DNA of 64,000 bases from Pedobacter foliorum (lineage in GTDB: Bacteria; Bacteroidota; Bacteroidia; Sphingobacteriales; Sphingobacteriaceae): positions 62,001 to 126,000 of the forward strand of contig NZ_JABSNU010000006.1 in assembly GCF_013266735.1 (NCBI RefSeq). The letters are read 5' to 3'. The translations under genes were made by a program, and so were the position numbers. How positions within the stretch are numbered: the stretch's first letter is position 1; every line of letters begins with the position of its first letter. This document shows positions 42,214-50,635 of this stretch, one piece after another. The notes under the pieces are model-generated. The model made no database searches. It saw only the letters and a list, made by a program, of their open reading frames with translations, and was not told where the DNA came from.

Positions 42214-44964
42214 ATGAAAGTAACCAGACTATTTTTATTGATCCCTTTTCTCTTTTCATTTGCCAACCTAAACGCTCAGGTTATCAAAGGAACGATTAAA
42301 AACAGCGCCACACAGGAGGCTGCACCGGCGGTATCGATTCTTGTAAAAAACTCCTCGGAGGGCACTTACTCCGACGACAGAGGAAAGTTTCAACTGACCA
42401 TTAAAAAGAAACTACCTGTTGTGCTCATCATCTCTTCTATTGGTTTTGAAACTAAGGAAATCGATGTACAGAGTACCTCTACCCCATTGGAAATCTCTCT
42501 TAATCCGAGCTCTATACTTGGGCAGGAAGTGGTAGTATCGGCCAGTAGAGTTGTACAGAAAAAGCTTTCATCTCCTGTAACGATAGAACAAATCAGCAGC
42601 AAGGAAATCAGCAACTCACCCCAACTAAACTACATGGACATGATTCAGGGTTTAAAAGGCGTTGATGTAACTGTTTCCAGTATTGGTTTCACCAGTATTT
42701 CTACCAGGGGGTTTAATACCAGCGGTAATACCAACTTTACCCAAATTGTAGATGGGATGGATAATCAGGCACCAGGTCTTAACTTCCCTTTAGGTTCTGC
42801 TATTAGTTTAACCCAACTTGATGTAGATAATATTGAGGTACTTTCAGGTGCATCATCTGCTCTTTACGGGTCAAGAGGTTTAAATGGAACTATGGTAATG
42901 ACCGGAAAGGATCCATTTAAATACCAGGGCTTAAGCGTACTGATTACACAAGGGGTAAACCATGTTAAAAACAGTAATTCTTATGATCCCGTATCTCCTT
43001 CTCCATATTACGATTGGGCAATACGCTATGCCACAAAGATCAACGAAAAATTGGCCTTTAAAATTAACTCTCAATATACTCAGGCAAACGACTGGGTGGC
43101 TACCGACAGCACCAACAAAAACGGTCCGGGAAACAGATTTACAGACCCAAACTACAATGGTGTAAACTTTTATGGAGGAGCTACCAATGCAGATATTAAT
43201 CCGTTCTTACAGGGAGCATTAGCAGGGGATCCGTCCCTTGCTCCCCTCATTGAACCTTTACTTGCTAAGCCTAACTATGTAGCCAGAACAGGATATCCGG
43301 AATATGGATATCTTGATAACAAGGCCAAGTTATTTAAGGTAAATGCAGAATTAAGGTATAAAATAAACTCTAAACTAGAAGCCATCGTGTCTGGCACTTA
43401 TGGTACAGGAAACATTGTATATACCAATGACACCCGCTACCAACTAAAGAACTTTAAAGTTGGCCAATACCGTGCTGAACTGAAAAGCAACAACTGGTTT
43501 GTACGTGCTTATACTACTTCAGAAAACTCTGGAAACACCATAATTGCCGGCCCAACAGCCCAATACATTAATGAAGCATGGAAAACAAGTTGGGATGGAG
43601 CTACAGGAGGCTGGTATCCTGAATATACCGGCGCTTTATTAACTTCACTTGCCGGAGGAGCCAGTTTAAGTGATGCACATTTAGCTGCCAGGGCATTTGC
43701 AGATCAGGGACGTGCACAATTAGGCTCACCAGAATTCCTTGCACTTAAAGATAAAATCACCAATACCCCAATTTCACAGGGTGGTACTTTATTCTTAGAC
43801 CGCAGCAAGCTGTACAATGCCGAAGCGCAATACAATTTTACAGATGTTGTTAAGTTTATGAGTGTAATAGCCGGAGTTAACTGGCGCTTATATAGCTTAA
43901 ACAGTAAAAACACTTTATTCCCTGATAAGGATAAACCAATTAATGTAAAAGAGTACAGCGCATACATTCAGCTTGCAAAAAAACTGGCAGAAGACAGATT
44001 GAGTCTAAGCACCTCTTTCAGGTACGACAAAAACACGTTATTCTCTTCGCCTAAAGTAACCTCAAGAGCTTCGGCTGTATATGAACCTGTTAAGGAAAAC
44101 TTTATCCGTTTCTCTTATCAAAATGCTTATAGCTTTCCATCAAACATTCAAGCTTTACAGAATACCCTTAGTGGATTTAACAGCTACTCATCAGGAGGTT
44201 CTTCATTCTTGCTAAACGACACTTATCAATTCAATAAATACCCGCCTTACACACTTGAAAGTGTAGGTAAGTATCAACAATCAGGCAATGCATCAGATTT
44301 AAAAAGATTCGAGTATAATGATATCAAACCTCAATCTGTAAATGCTTTTGAATTAGGTTATGCGGCATTAATTGGCAAGAGAGTAATGTTTGATGTATTG
44401 GGATATTTCTCTACCTGGAAAAACTTTATCGGTTATGCCAACGTAGCAAATACCCCCGGAACTGATGATGTAAATGCCTTTAAAGATCACAGCACTTATG
44501 TGCAGTATAACATTGCTTTTAATGGTGGCCAAACGGTAAATACCTATGGCTATGCAGCAAGTGTTAGTGTAGACTTATCGCATAACTTCTTAGCCAAAGT
44601 AAACTACTTTTCAGACAACATTAAAAACAAAAACAACAGTCAGGTAAATAACTTTAACACCCCTCATTACCATGTTAACATGGAATTTGGCAACAGTGGT
44701 TTTGGTAAAAAGCAGGAATGGTCATTTGGCACTACCCTACGCTATAAACCAGGTTACTTCTACGTTGTTTCGGGTGGTTTAGCTGAAGGCAGAGTGCCAA
44801 GTTCGGCAGTTATCGATGCTCAGGTAAGTTATAAACTTATCAAAGCACGTTCTGGAATTAGACTAGGCGCAACAAACATTACCAACAAATACTATTCAAC
44901 CGGCGTTGCCAACCCAAATATTGGCGCTGTCTATTATGTAACTTATGCATACAACATCCTTTAA
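42214..44964 (+). CDS. TonB-dependent outer-membrane receptor
   Basis: A 916-residue receptor: signal peptide (cleavage near NAQ, residue 22), carboxypeptidase-like regulatory domain (about 23-100), plug (about 110-235) with DGMDNQAPG and the barrel to the C-terminus. The substrate is unknown. No SusD-like partner follows, so it is not a standard polysaccharide locus. Genes for a beta-helix lipoprotein and a dihaem cytochrome follow directly, 1 nt and 11 nt apart, so the receptor, the lipoprotein and the cytochrome likely act together. Confidence 0.9.
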   Translation: MKVTRLFLLIPFLFSFANLNAQVIKGTIKNSATQEAAPAVSILVKNSSEGTYSDDRGKFQLTIKKKLPVVLIISSIGFETKEIDVQSTSTPLEISLNPSSILGQEVVVSASRVVQKKLSSPVTIEQISSKEISNSPQLNYMDMIQGLKGVDVTVSSIGFTSISTRGFNTSGNTNFTQIVDGMDNQAPGLNFPLGSAISLTQLDVDNIEVLSGASSALYGSRGLNGTMVMTGKDPFKYQGLSVLITQGVNHVKNSNSYDPVSPSPYYDWAIRYATKINEKLAFKINSQYTQANDWVATDSTNKNGPGNRFTDPNYNGVNFYGGATNADINPFLQGALAGDPSLAPLIEPLLAKPNYVARTGYPEYGYLDNKAKLFKVNAELRYKINSKLEAIVSGTYGTGNIVYTNDTRYQLKNFKVGQYRAELKSNNWFVRAYTTSENSGNTIIAGPTAQYINEAWKTSWDGATGGWYPEYTGALLTSLAGGASLSDAHLAARAFADQGRAQLGSPEFLALKDKITNTPISQGGTLFLDRSKLYNAEAQYNFTDVVKFMSVIAGVNWRLYSLNSKNTLFPDKDKPINVKEYSAYIQLAKKLAEDRLSLSTSFRYDKNTLFSSPKVTSRASAVYEPVKENFIRFSYQNAYSFPSNIQALQNTLSGFNSYSSGGSSFLLNDTYQFNKYPPYTLESVGKYQQSGNASDLKRFEYNDIKPQSVNAFELGYAALIGKRVMFDVLGYFSTWKNFIGYANVANTPGTDDVNAFKDHSTYVQYNIAFNGGQTVNTYGYAASVSVDLSHNFLAKVNYFSDNIKNKNNSQVNNFNTPHYHVNMEFGNSGFGKKQEWSFGTTLRYKPGYFYVVSGGLAEGRVPSSAVIDAQVSYKLIKARSGIRLGATNITNKYYSTGVANPNIGAVYYVTYAYNIL

Positions 44965-44965
44965 T

Positions 44966-46249
44966 ATGAAAACCATACCATCATTACTAATAGCGTTTCT
45001 TCTTACAGCTGCCTTATTTTCCTGCACAGGAGATAAGTCGAAGCAAAATGGAAACTACAAAACAACACTAACCTTTAAGCCAGGGGAAGAGCAAAAAATT
45101 GCCGAAGCTTTCTTGTCGATAAAAGACAGTACCCAGATTTTATTAAAACAGGGCACTTATAAATTCGACAACCTTAGCATCGCACAGGTAAACCACATTA
45201 TGATCCAAGGCGAGGGACATGACAAAACTATTCTTGATTTTAAAGAACAGAGCCAGGGTGGCGAAGGCATCAGGGTAACCGACGTAAAAGGTTTTGTAAT
45301 TGATGGCATGACTATTCGCGATTCTAAAGGAGACTTGCTAAAAATCAACAAGAGCCGTGATGTAACAGTTACCAATCTACACGCCGTTTGGAGTAAAGCC
45401 GATTCGACCAGTGGTGGTTATGCTATCTACCCAGTAATGTGCAAAAATGTACTGATAGAAAACTGTTATACAGAAGGTTCTTCTGATGCAGGTATTTACG
45501 TAGGGCAAACAGATAGTGCAGTAGTAAGGAACTGTAAGGCGGCCAAGAATGTTGCCGGTTGTGAGATCGAAAACACTTCTAATGCACAGGTATATGACAA
45601 CGAATTTTACAATAATACCGCAGGTTTCTTAGTATTCGACCTACCAGATCTTTCCAAAAAAGGTGGTCATGTTAAAGCCTACAACAATTACATCCACGAC
45701 AACAATTTCAGAAACTTTGCTAAAGCCGGCAGCTTTGGTACCTCATGGGGCGTTGGTAATGCCTCGCCAGGAAGTGGTATCATTATATTGGCAGCATCAG
45801 ACATCGAGATTTATAACAACAGAATTATCAACAACAATTCATCTTCTATAACCATCGCTTCCGGTTTTGCAGTTGATGAGAAGGCCGCTGAGAAAATAAA
45901 CGACAACTACTTCCCTATTTCTAAAAACATTAATATTCATGGCAATACAATTGAAATGGGACCTAAATTTCCTGAAGCAGCTTATGAGCACCGTATCGGA
46001 AAAATTCTGGTAGCAGTTGAGCAACAGCTAAATGCAAGTGATCCAACAAGAAAAAACAAACGAATCCCTTTCATTATGTATGATGGTATTTCGAGCAATA
46101 TGTTAACTAAAGGAACAGGGGTTAATCCGGATTCTATTTGCATAAAGCAAACGGGCGACAACCTATTTGTAAACGCTGACTTTTTAAACATCAGCAACCC
46201 TAAGAACTGGAAACCAAACACCGACATCACCCCTTATATCTGCAAGTAA
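44966..46249 (+). CDS. Right-handed parallel beta-helix lipoprotein
   Basis: A lipoprotein of 427 residues from the ATG at 44966 (MKTIPSLLI) with lipobox LFSC near residue 20. A longer frame would start within the receptor gene and precede the signal peptide by seven residues. Most of the mature protein is a parallel beta-helix with N-rich turns (NCYTEGSSDAGIYVG, NCKAAKNVAG, IYNNRIINNN). It fits the family I recall as TIGR03805, whose genes tend to sit next to TIGR03806 cytochromes, as here. The reaction or ligand is unknown; lyase or binding functions are possible. Confidence 0.85.
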   Translation: MKTIPSLLIAFLLTAALFSCTGDKSKQNGNYKTTLTFKPGEEQKIAEAFLSIKDSTQILLKQGTYKFDNLSIAQVNHIMIQGEGHDKTILDFKEQSQGGEGIRVTDVKGFVIDGMTIRDSKGDLLKINKSRDVTVTNLHAVWSKADSTSGGYAIYPVMCKNVLIENCYTEGSSDAGIYVGQTDSAVVRNCKAAKNVAGCEIENTSNAQVYDNEFYNNTAGFLVFDLPDLSKKGGHVKAYNNYIHDNNFRNFAKAGSFGTSWGVGNASPGSGIIILAASDIEIYNNRIINNNSSSITIASGFAVDEKAAEKINDNYFPISKNINIHGNTIEMGPKFPEAAYEHRIGKILVAVEQQLNASDPTRKNKRIPFIMYDGISSNMLTKGTGVNPDSICIKQTGDNLFVNADFLNISNPKNWKPNTDITPYICK

Positions 46250-46260
46250 AACTAGTATCA

Positions 46261-47325
46261 ATGCGTAAAACTTATCTTCTGGGGTCTATTCTCCTTTTCA
46301 GTATCTCACTTTCAATTTTAAGCGGACAGGGATGTAAAAACAATACAGGTCAGGCAGTACAAAACAATGGCTTTGTTTTTAAAGAAAAACTATCTGATTA
46401 TGGTTTCTTTAAAAACAAGCTAAAGGATCTTAATCCTAATGAAGGGGTTTTGCACTACGACATCAGCACTGCTCTCTTTACTGATTATGCTGTTAAAGAC
46501 CGCTTCATTGTTTTACCAAAAGGCACAGCAATGAAGTATACCAAAGAAGGTGCACTTGATTTTCCAGACTCAACCATCATTGTAAAAAACTTTGCCTACA
46601 CGAATGTTAATCATGAGAAGATAATGATTGAAACCAGATTGCTGGTTAAAGACCCAACTGACAAGAACTGGAAGGTTATGAATTATTTATGGAATAAGGA
46701 ACAAACAGAGGCAGTTAAACACATTACAGGAGCTAAAATCCCTATTACACTATTAGATAATGATGGCAACAAGCTCTTAACAAATTATCAGGTGCCAAAC
46801 ACCAATGATTGTAAGCGCTGCCACATTAAAAATGATGTATTGATTCCAATTGGTCCAAAAGCAAGAAATCTTAACATTACCGTTGCGGGGCAAAGCATCA
46901 ATCAACTTAAGTCATGGGCAGTAAAAGGAGTGTTAAAAGGATTACCTGATACAGGAGTCGTAGCTGCTTTACCAAACTCATTTGATGCAAAGCACTACAG
47001 TCTGGATCAGCGCGCAAGGGCCTACCTCGACATCAACTGTGCACATTGCCATACCAAAGGGGGCGATGCATACAACACAGGATTGTTTTTAGAATACGAG
47101 CAGACCAATCCTAATCATTTAGGAATAAGAAAAGCCCCAGTATCTGCCGGTGGTGGTGCAGGTGGATTAGATTATGATATCATTCCTGGAGATGCTACTC
47201 ATTCTATTTTGGCCTATAGAATGAATAGTATTGAACCAGGTACAGCAATGCCTGAGCTTGCCAGAACCCTTCCTCATAAAGAGGGTATAAAGCTAATCAG
47301 GGACTGGATCAACAGTTTAAAATAA
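46261..47325 (+). CDS. Dihaem c-type cytochrome (SO2930/TIGR03806-like)
   Basis: A 354-residue exported protein with a hydrophobic N-terminus and a possible lipobox ending GQGC. Two CxxCH haem sites are visible, C184-K-R-C-H and C260-A-H-C-H, with later Met residues (near 320-335) as candidate axial ligands. Length and motif placement match the SO2930 family that accompanies beta-helix proteins. It should move electrons in the periplasm, perhaps during oxidation of a compound imported by the adjacent receptor. It converges with the DUF4249 gene, 16 nt away. Confidence 0.85.
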   Translation: MRKTYLLGSILLFSISLSILSGQGCKNNTGQAVQNNGFVFKEKLSDYGFFKNKLKDLNPNEGVLHYDISTALFTDYAVKDRFIVLPKGTAMKYTKEGALDFPDSTIIVKNFAYTNVNHEKIMIETRLLVKDPTDKNWKVMNYLWNKEQTEAVKHITGAKIPITLLDNDGNKLLTNYQVPNTNDCKRCHIKNDVLIPIGPKARNLNITVAGQSINQLKSWAVKGVLKGLPDTGVVAALPNSFDAKHYSLDQRARAYLDINCAHCHTKGGDAYNTGLFLEYEQTNPNHLGIRKAPVSAGGGAGGLDYDIIPGDATHSILAYRMNSIEPGTAMPELARTLPHKEGIKLIRDWINSLK

Positions 47326-47341
47326 TTTCATAAACACTTCA

Positions 47342-48154
47342 CTATTTAACCACCATTTCCTTTTTGCTAACTGTATGTGCACTAAAGTACCCCAAAGCAT
47401 TACCGCTAATATTTGAAGGTGGATTACCCGGTGTTATTCCTCCAGGACTACCTTGCGTTTGCTGACTTAGCGTATTCCAATAAGTAAATAGATTCTTATC
47501 TATACACTGCATTTCAACATCTACATTATCCCCTGTTTTTAGCTCATTATCATCATCATTTTTCCCCGCATAAAACAAAACAGCAGGTACATCATTTCCA
47601 TCAGTAAAACGATCATTCTCTGCATAAACACGCTTTGATTGATTGCCATTAACTTTTAACACAAATCTGTACTGATTGGCAACTCCGGCAGGGTCTTTAT
47701 AATGTACTTGCGCCTGCTTCTGTTTTTTGCTTCCAAACGTAAACACCTTAACATCGAGCGAATCAATTACCACTGAGTCGGGCATGGTTGAAGAGGCCGT
47801 ATAAAGCGTATTGTTTACATTTACTTTAAGCGTATAAGTACGCCCTGGCTCCCCTTTTAACGGCCCAAAGGTATAGCTACCAGGAGCACTTTCAGTAAAG
47901 ATCCATGAACTACCTTTGTCATCAGTTACATTTACTATAGCCCCCTTAACTACAGGATAAGTATTAGTTTCAGTATAAGGTACCGACTGGCTTATTTTTA
48001 TCGTTTGTTGCCCCAATTTATTGGTTATATTACCCTCTATCACCAATTGGTTTGCAGAAGTATTAAGCTTAACATCTATTACCTTTTCACATGAGCTGAT
48101 GCTAAAAGACACAGCAATTAATAGACTTAAATATTGGATTTTTTTTAGCATCAC
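47342..48154 (-). CDS. DUF4249 outer-membrane lipoprotein
   Basis: A 270-residue lipoprotein with lipobox ISSC (Cys near 22) followed by EKVIDVKL, the usual start of DUF4249 proteins, and immunoglobulin-like strands (VVKGAIVNVTDDKG, P-G-R-T-Y-T-L-K-V). In Bacteroidota, DUF4249 genes follow TonB receptor genes, as here with only 2 nt between, and the protein is thought to be its surface partner. The substrate is unknown. Confidence 0.87.
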   Translation of the reverse strand: MMLKKIQYLSLLIAVSFSISSCEKVIDVKLNTSANQLVIEGNITNKLGQQTIKISQSVPYTETNTYPVVKGAIVNVTDDKGSSWIFTESAPGSYTFGPLKGEPGRTYTLKVNVNNTLYTASSTMPDSVVIDSLDVKVFTFGSKKQKQAQVHYKDPAGVANQYRFVLKVNGNQSKRVYAENDRFTDGNDVPAVLFYAGKNDDDNELKTGDNVDVEMQCIDKNLFTYWNTLSQQTQGSPGGITPGNPPSNISGNALGYFSAHTVSKKEMVVK

Positions 48155-48156
48155 TG

Positions 48157-50484
48157 TTAAAATTTAAAGTTATAGGTTACTGAAGGAATAATACCAAAAA
48201 GACTGATTTGTACTGCTTCAGTACGTGTTGGATCATTCTCTTTATCTCTGAATTGGATAGCATAAGGATTCTTACGGTTTAATGCATTGTACACGCTAAA
48301 TGTCCAGCTTGATTTGAATTTCTTAGTTTCCTTAGCTTTTAATGTTGCACCGATATCCAAACGAGAGGTGTACGGCATTCTGTTTGCATTTCTTTCAGTA
48401 TAATAATAAGTGGTAAGTCCACCTACATTATATTTTCCGGCAGGATAGGTAACAGCATTACCTGTGCTATAAATGTAGTTGGCAGACAACGACCATCGGC
48501 GACTAAGGTTGTACATGGCAACTAAAGCCAGGTCATGTGTACGATCTTGTTTTGCATTAAAATACTTGCCGTTATTGATTTTATCAAACTGACGCTCGGT
48601 TTTTGAAAGCGTATAGCTAAGCCATCCGGTAAGTTTACCTTTACTTTTTTTACCATAAAGTTCCAAGCCATATGCCCTTCCTTGTCCATACAACAATTCA
48701 GATTCTACATCTTTATTTGCTGTAAGTTCGGCAGCATCTTTATAGTCTATTTGGTTTTGCAGCCATTTATAATAAACCTCGGCCGAAAACTCAAATGTAT
48801 TGCTCTCACTATTTTTGAAAAATCCTAGTGCTACCTGATCCGCAATCTCCGGCTTAATATTATTACTGCTCATCACATATTGATCTGTTGGAGAGCTAGT
48901 GCTCGAATTAGTAAGGATATGAATATTCTGTGTATTGCGGTTGTAAGATGCCTTTATTGAGTTTTTCTCACTCAAGCTATAACTCGCTGAAAAACGTGGC
49001 TCAAGATTAAAGTAATTTTTAACAAACTCACCGCTTTTATAGGTTGATGATGAACTAACCTCTCCTGAACCGTTGTAAGTATTAATTGTTCCGGGTCCTA
49101 GAAGGGAAAATTGACTAAGTCTTAAGCCATACAAAATATTGAATTTATCACTGATTGTCCATTCATCTGATACGTAAGCTGCAAACTCCAAACCGTAACG
49201 ATTCTCTATTGAAAGTGGGTTAAAGCTTGAATTGGCCGATGTAGTAATATCAGATGGTGCTATTCTATGATGTGTTGCGTGTAGTCCGAACCTTAAAATG
49301 TGATTACTACTGTAATACTGGAGGTCTTCTTTAAAATTAAAATCTCTGATCAGCGATTTTACCTCCGCACTGCTTTTTTCGTCGAGCAATTGAATGGCAT
49401 AACTGTACTTGTTAAAAATTAATGATGTATTTGAAAACAATCTGTTGTTAAACACATGATTTAAACGGACGGTGGCTGTTGTATTACCCCAATCATTAGC
49501 AAAAAGATCTTTGATTCCAATATTATCCTGTCCAAAATAGCCTGAAAGAAACAATGTATTTTTATCATCAAACTTATAATTCACCTTGGCATTAATATCA
49601 TAAAAGTTCAATGTATTGTTCTTTAATGCTGAATCGCCTGAAGCTTTAAGCAAAAGATCTATATAAGTTCTTCGGGCACTAAACATAAAGGAGCTTTTAT
49701 TTTTAACGATTGGCCCCTCTGCTTTTATCCTGGAAGCGATAAGCCCTAATCCACCTTCTAACCCATATTCCTTATCATTACCATCCTGCATTTTAACATC
49801 AAGTACAGAAGATAATCTGCCACCATATTGTGATGGCATCCCTCCTTTGTACAAGCTTACATCCTTTATCGCATCGGCATTAAAGGTTGAAAAGAAACCT
49901 AAAAGGTGTGATGAATTATAAACTGTAGCTTCATCTAAAAGTATCAGGTTTTGATCTGCTGCACCTCCACGAACAAAAAAGCCGGTATTTCCTTCTCCAC
50001 CAGCCTTTACACCCGGCAATAATTGTATGGTTTTTAAAACGTCTTTTTCTCCTAACAGTACAGGTACATTGTCCAAATCTTTCATATCGATTTTATTCAA
50101 ACCCATCTGAGGACTCTTTACATTTTCATTCTTCCGTTCAGTGGCACTTATTACAACCTCCTGTAAATCTGAAACCGCTTTAAGTTCGATATTAAACTTT
50201 AACGCTTTGTTTAAGGTAATGTTTTGGGTATTCGTTTGATAACCACTGTAACTTATAACGAGGCTATACTCACCTTCAGCTGCGGTAAGCGAATAAAACC
50301 CATATGCATTTGTTGCTATACCTGTATTTTGAGACGGACTTTGCAATTTTACAGTAGCTCCAATTAATGTTTCTCCGGTCGAAGCATCCCTCACGGTACC
50401 GCTTATGGCAAAACGTTGTTGTGCTGATAAATAAAATGGAGTAGAAGCGACAGAGAATAATAGAAAAAAGAGAAATAGTTTCAT
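48157..50484 (-). CDS. TonB-dependent receptor paired with DUF4249 protein
   Basis: A 775-residue receptor: signal peptide ending near LSAQ (residue 21), carboxypeptidase-like domain (about 25-110), a plug with FFVRGGAADQNLILLDEA near 167, and a barrel ending in TYNFKF. The architecture matches receptors that work with DUF4249 lipoproteins. A 6-bp hairpin (GCTGTT/AACAGC, 50485-50505) sits directly in front of the ATG and a candidate promoter lies at 50507-50541. Confidence 0.9.
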   Translation of the reverse strand: MKLFLFFLLFSVASTPFYLSAQQRFAISGTVRDASTGETLIGATVKLQSPSQNTGIATNAYGFYSLTAAEGEYSLVISYSGYQTNTQNITLNKALKFNIELKAVSDLQEVVISATERKNENVKSPQMGLNKIDMKDLDNVPVLLGEKDVLKTIQLLPGVKAGGEGNTGFFVRGGAADQNLILLDEATVYNSSHLLGFFSTFNADAIKDVSLYKGGMPSQYGGRLSSVLDVKMQDGNDKEYGLEGGLGLIASRIKAEGPIVKNKSSFMFSARRTYIDLLLKASGDSALKNNTLNFYDINAKVNYKFDDKNTLFLSGYFGQDNIGIKDLFANDWGNTTATVRLNHVFNNRLFSNTSLIFNKYSYAIQLLDEKSSAEVKSLIRDFNFKEDLQYYSSNHILRFGLHATHHRIAPSDITTSANSSFNPLSIENRYGLEFAAYVSDEWTISDKFNILYGLRLSQFSLLGPGTINTYNGSGEVSSSSTYKSGEFVKNYFNLEPRFSASYSLSEKNSIKASYNRNTQNIHILTNSSTSSPTDQYVMSSNNIKPEIADQVALGFFKNSESNTFEFSAEVYYKWLQNQIDYKDAAELTANKDVESELLYGQGRAYGLELYGKKSKGKLTGWLSYTLSKTERQFDKINNGKYFNAKQDRTHDLALVAMYNLSRRWSLSANYIYSTGNAVTYPAGKYNVGGLTTYYYTERNANRMPYTSRLDIGATLKAKETKKFKSSWTFSVYNALNRKNPYAIQFRDKENDPTRTEAVQISLFGIIPSVTYNFKF

Positions 50485-50506
50485 GCTGTTTTAATAATTA
50501 ACAGCA

Positions 50507-50541
50507 CAAAACTATCATATTAACTCATTATCACACTCAAA
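50507..50541 (-). promoter_or_regulatory. Candidate promoter of the TonB receptor/DUF4249 operon
   Basis: On the minus strand TAGTTTTG (50514-50507) matches TAnnTTTG, with TTTG (50541-50538) 23 nt upstream. The box and spacing are the same as in the candidate promoter of the synthase operon. The leader would be about 20 nt. Confidence 0.38.
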
Positions 50542-50635
50542 AAAGTGATGAGGCAAGTAAAATAAGTGATGAAGCGTACAAAAACCCTTTCGAACTGTAT
50601 TTTAAAAGAGCTGAATACAATAAAACGCCTAGCTA

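Noticed and set aside
42214..44964. SusC/SusD polysaccharide utilisation locus
   Set aside because: No SusD-like gene follows the receptor, and neighbouring genes are a beta-helix protein and a cytochrome.
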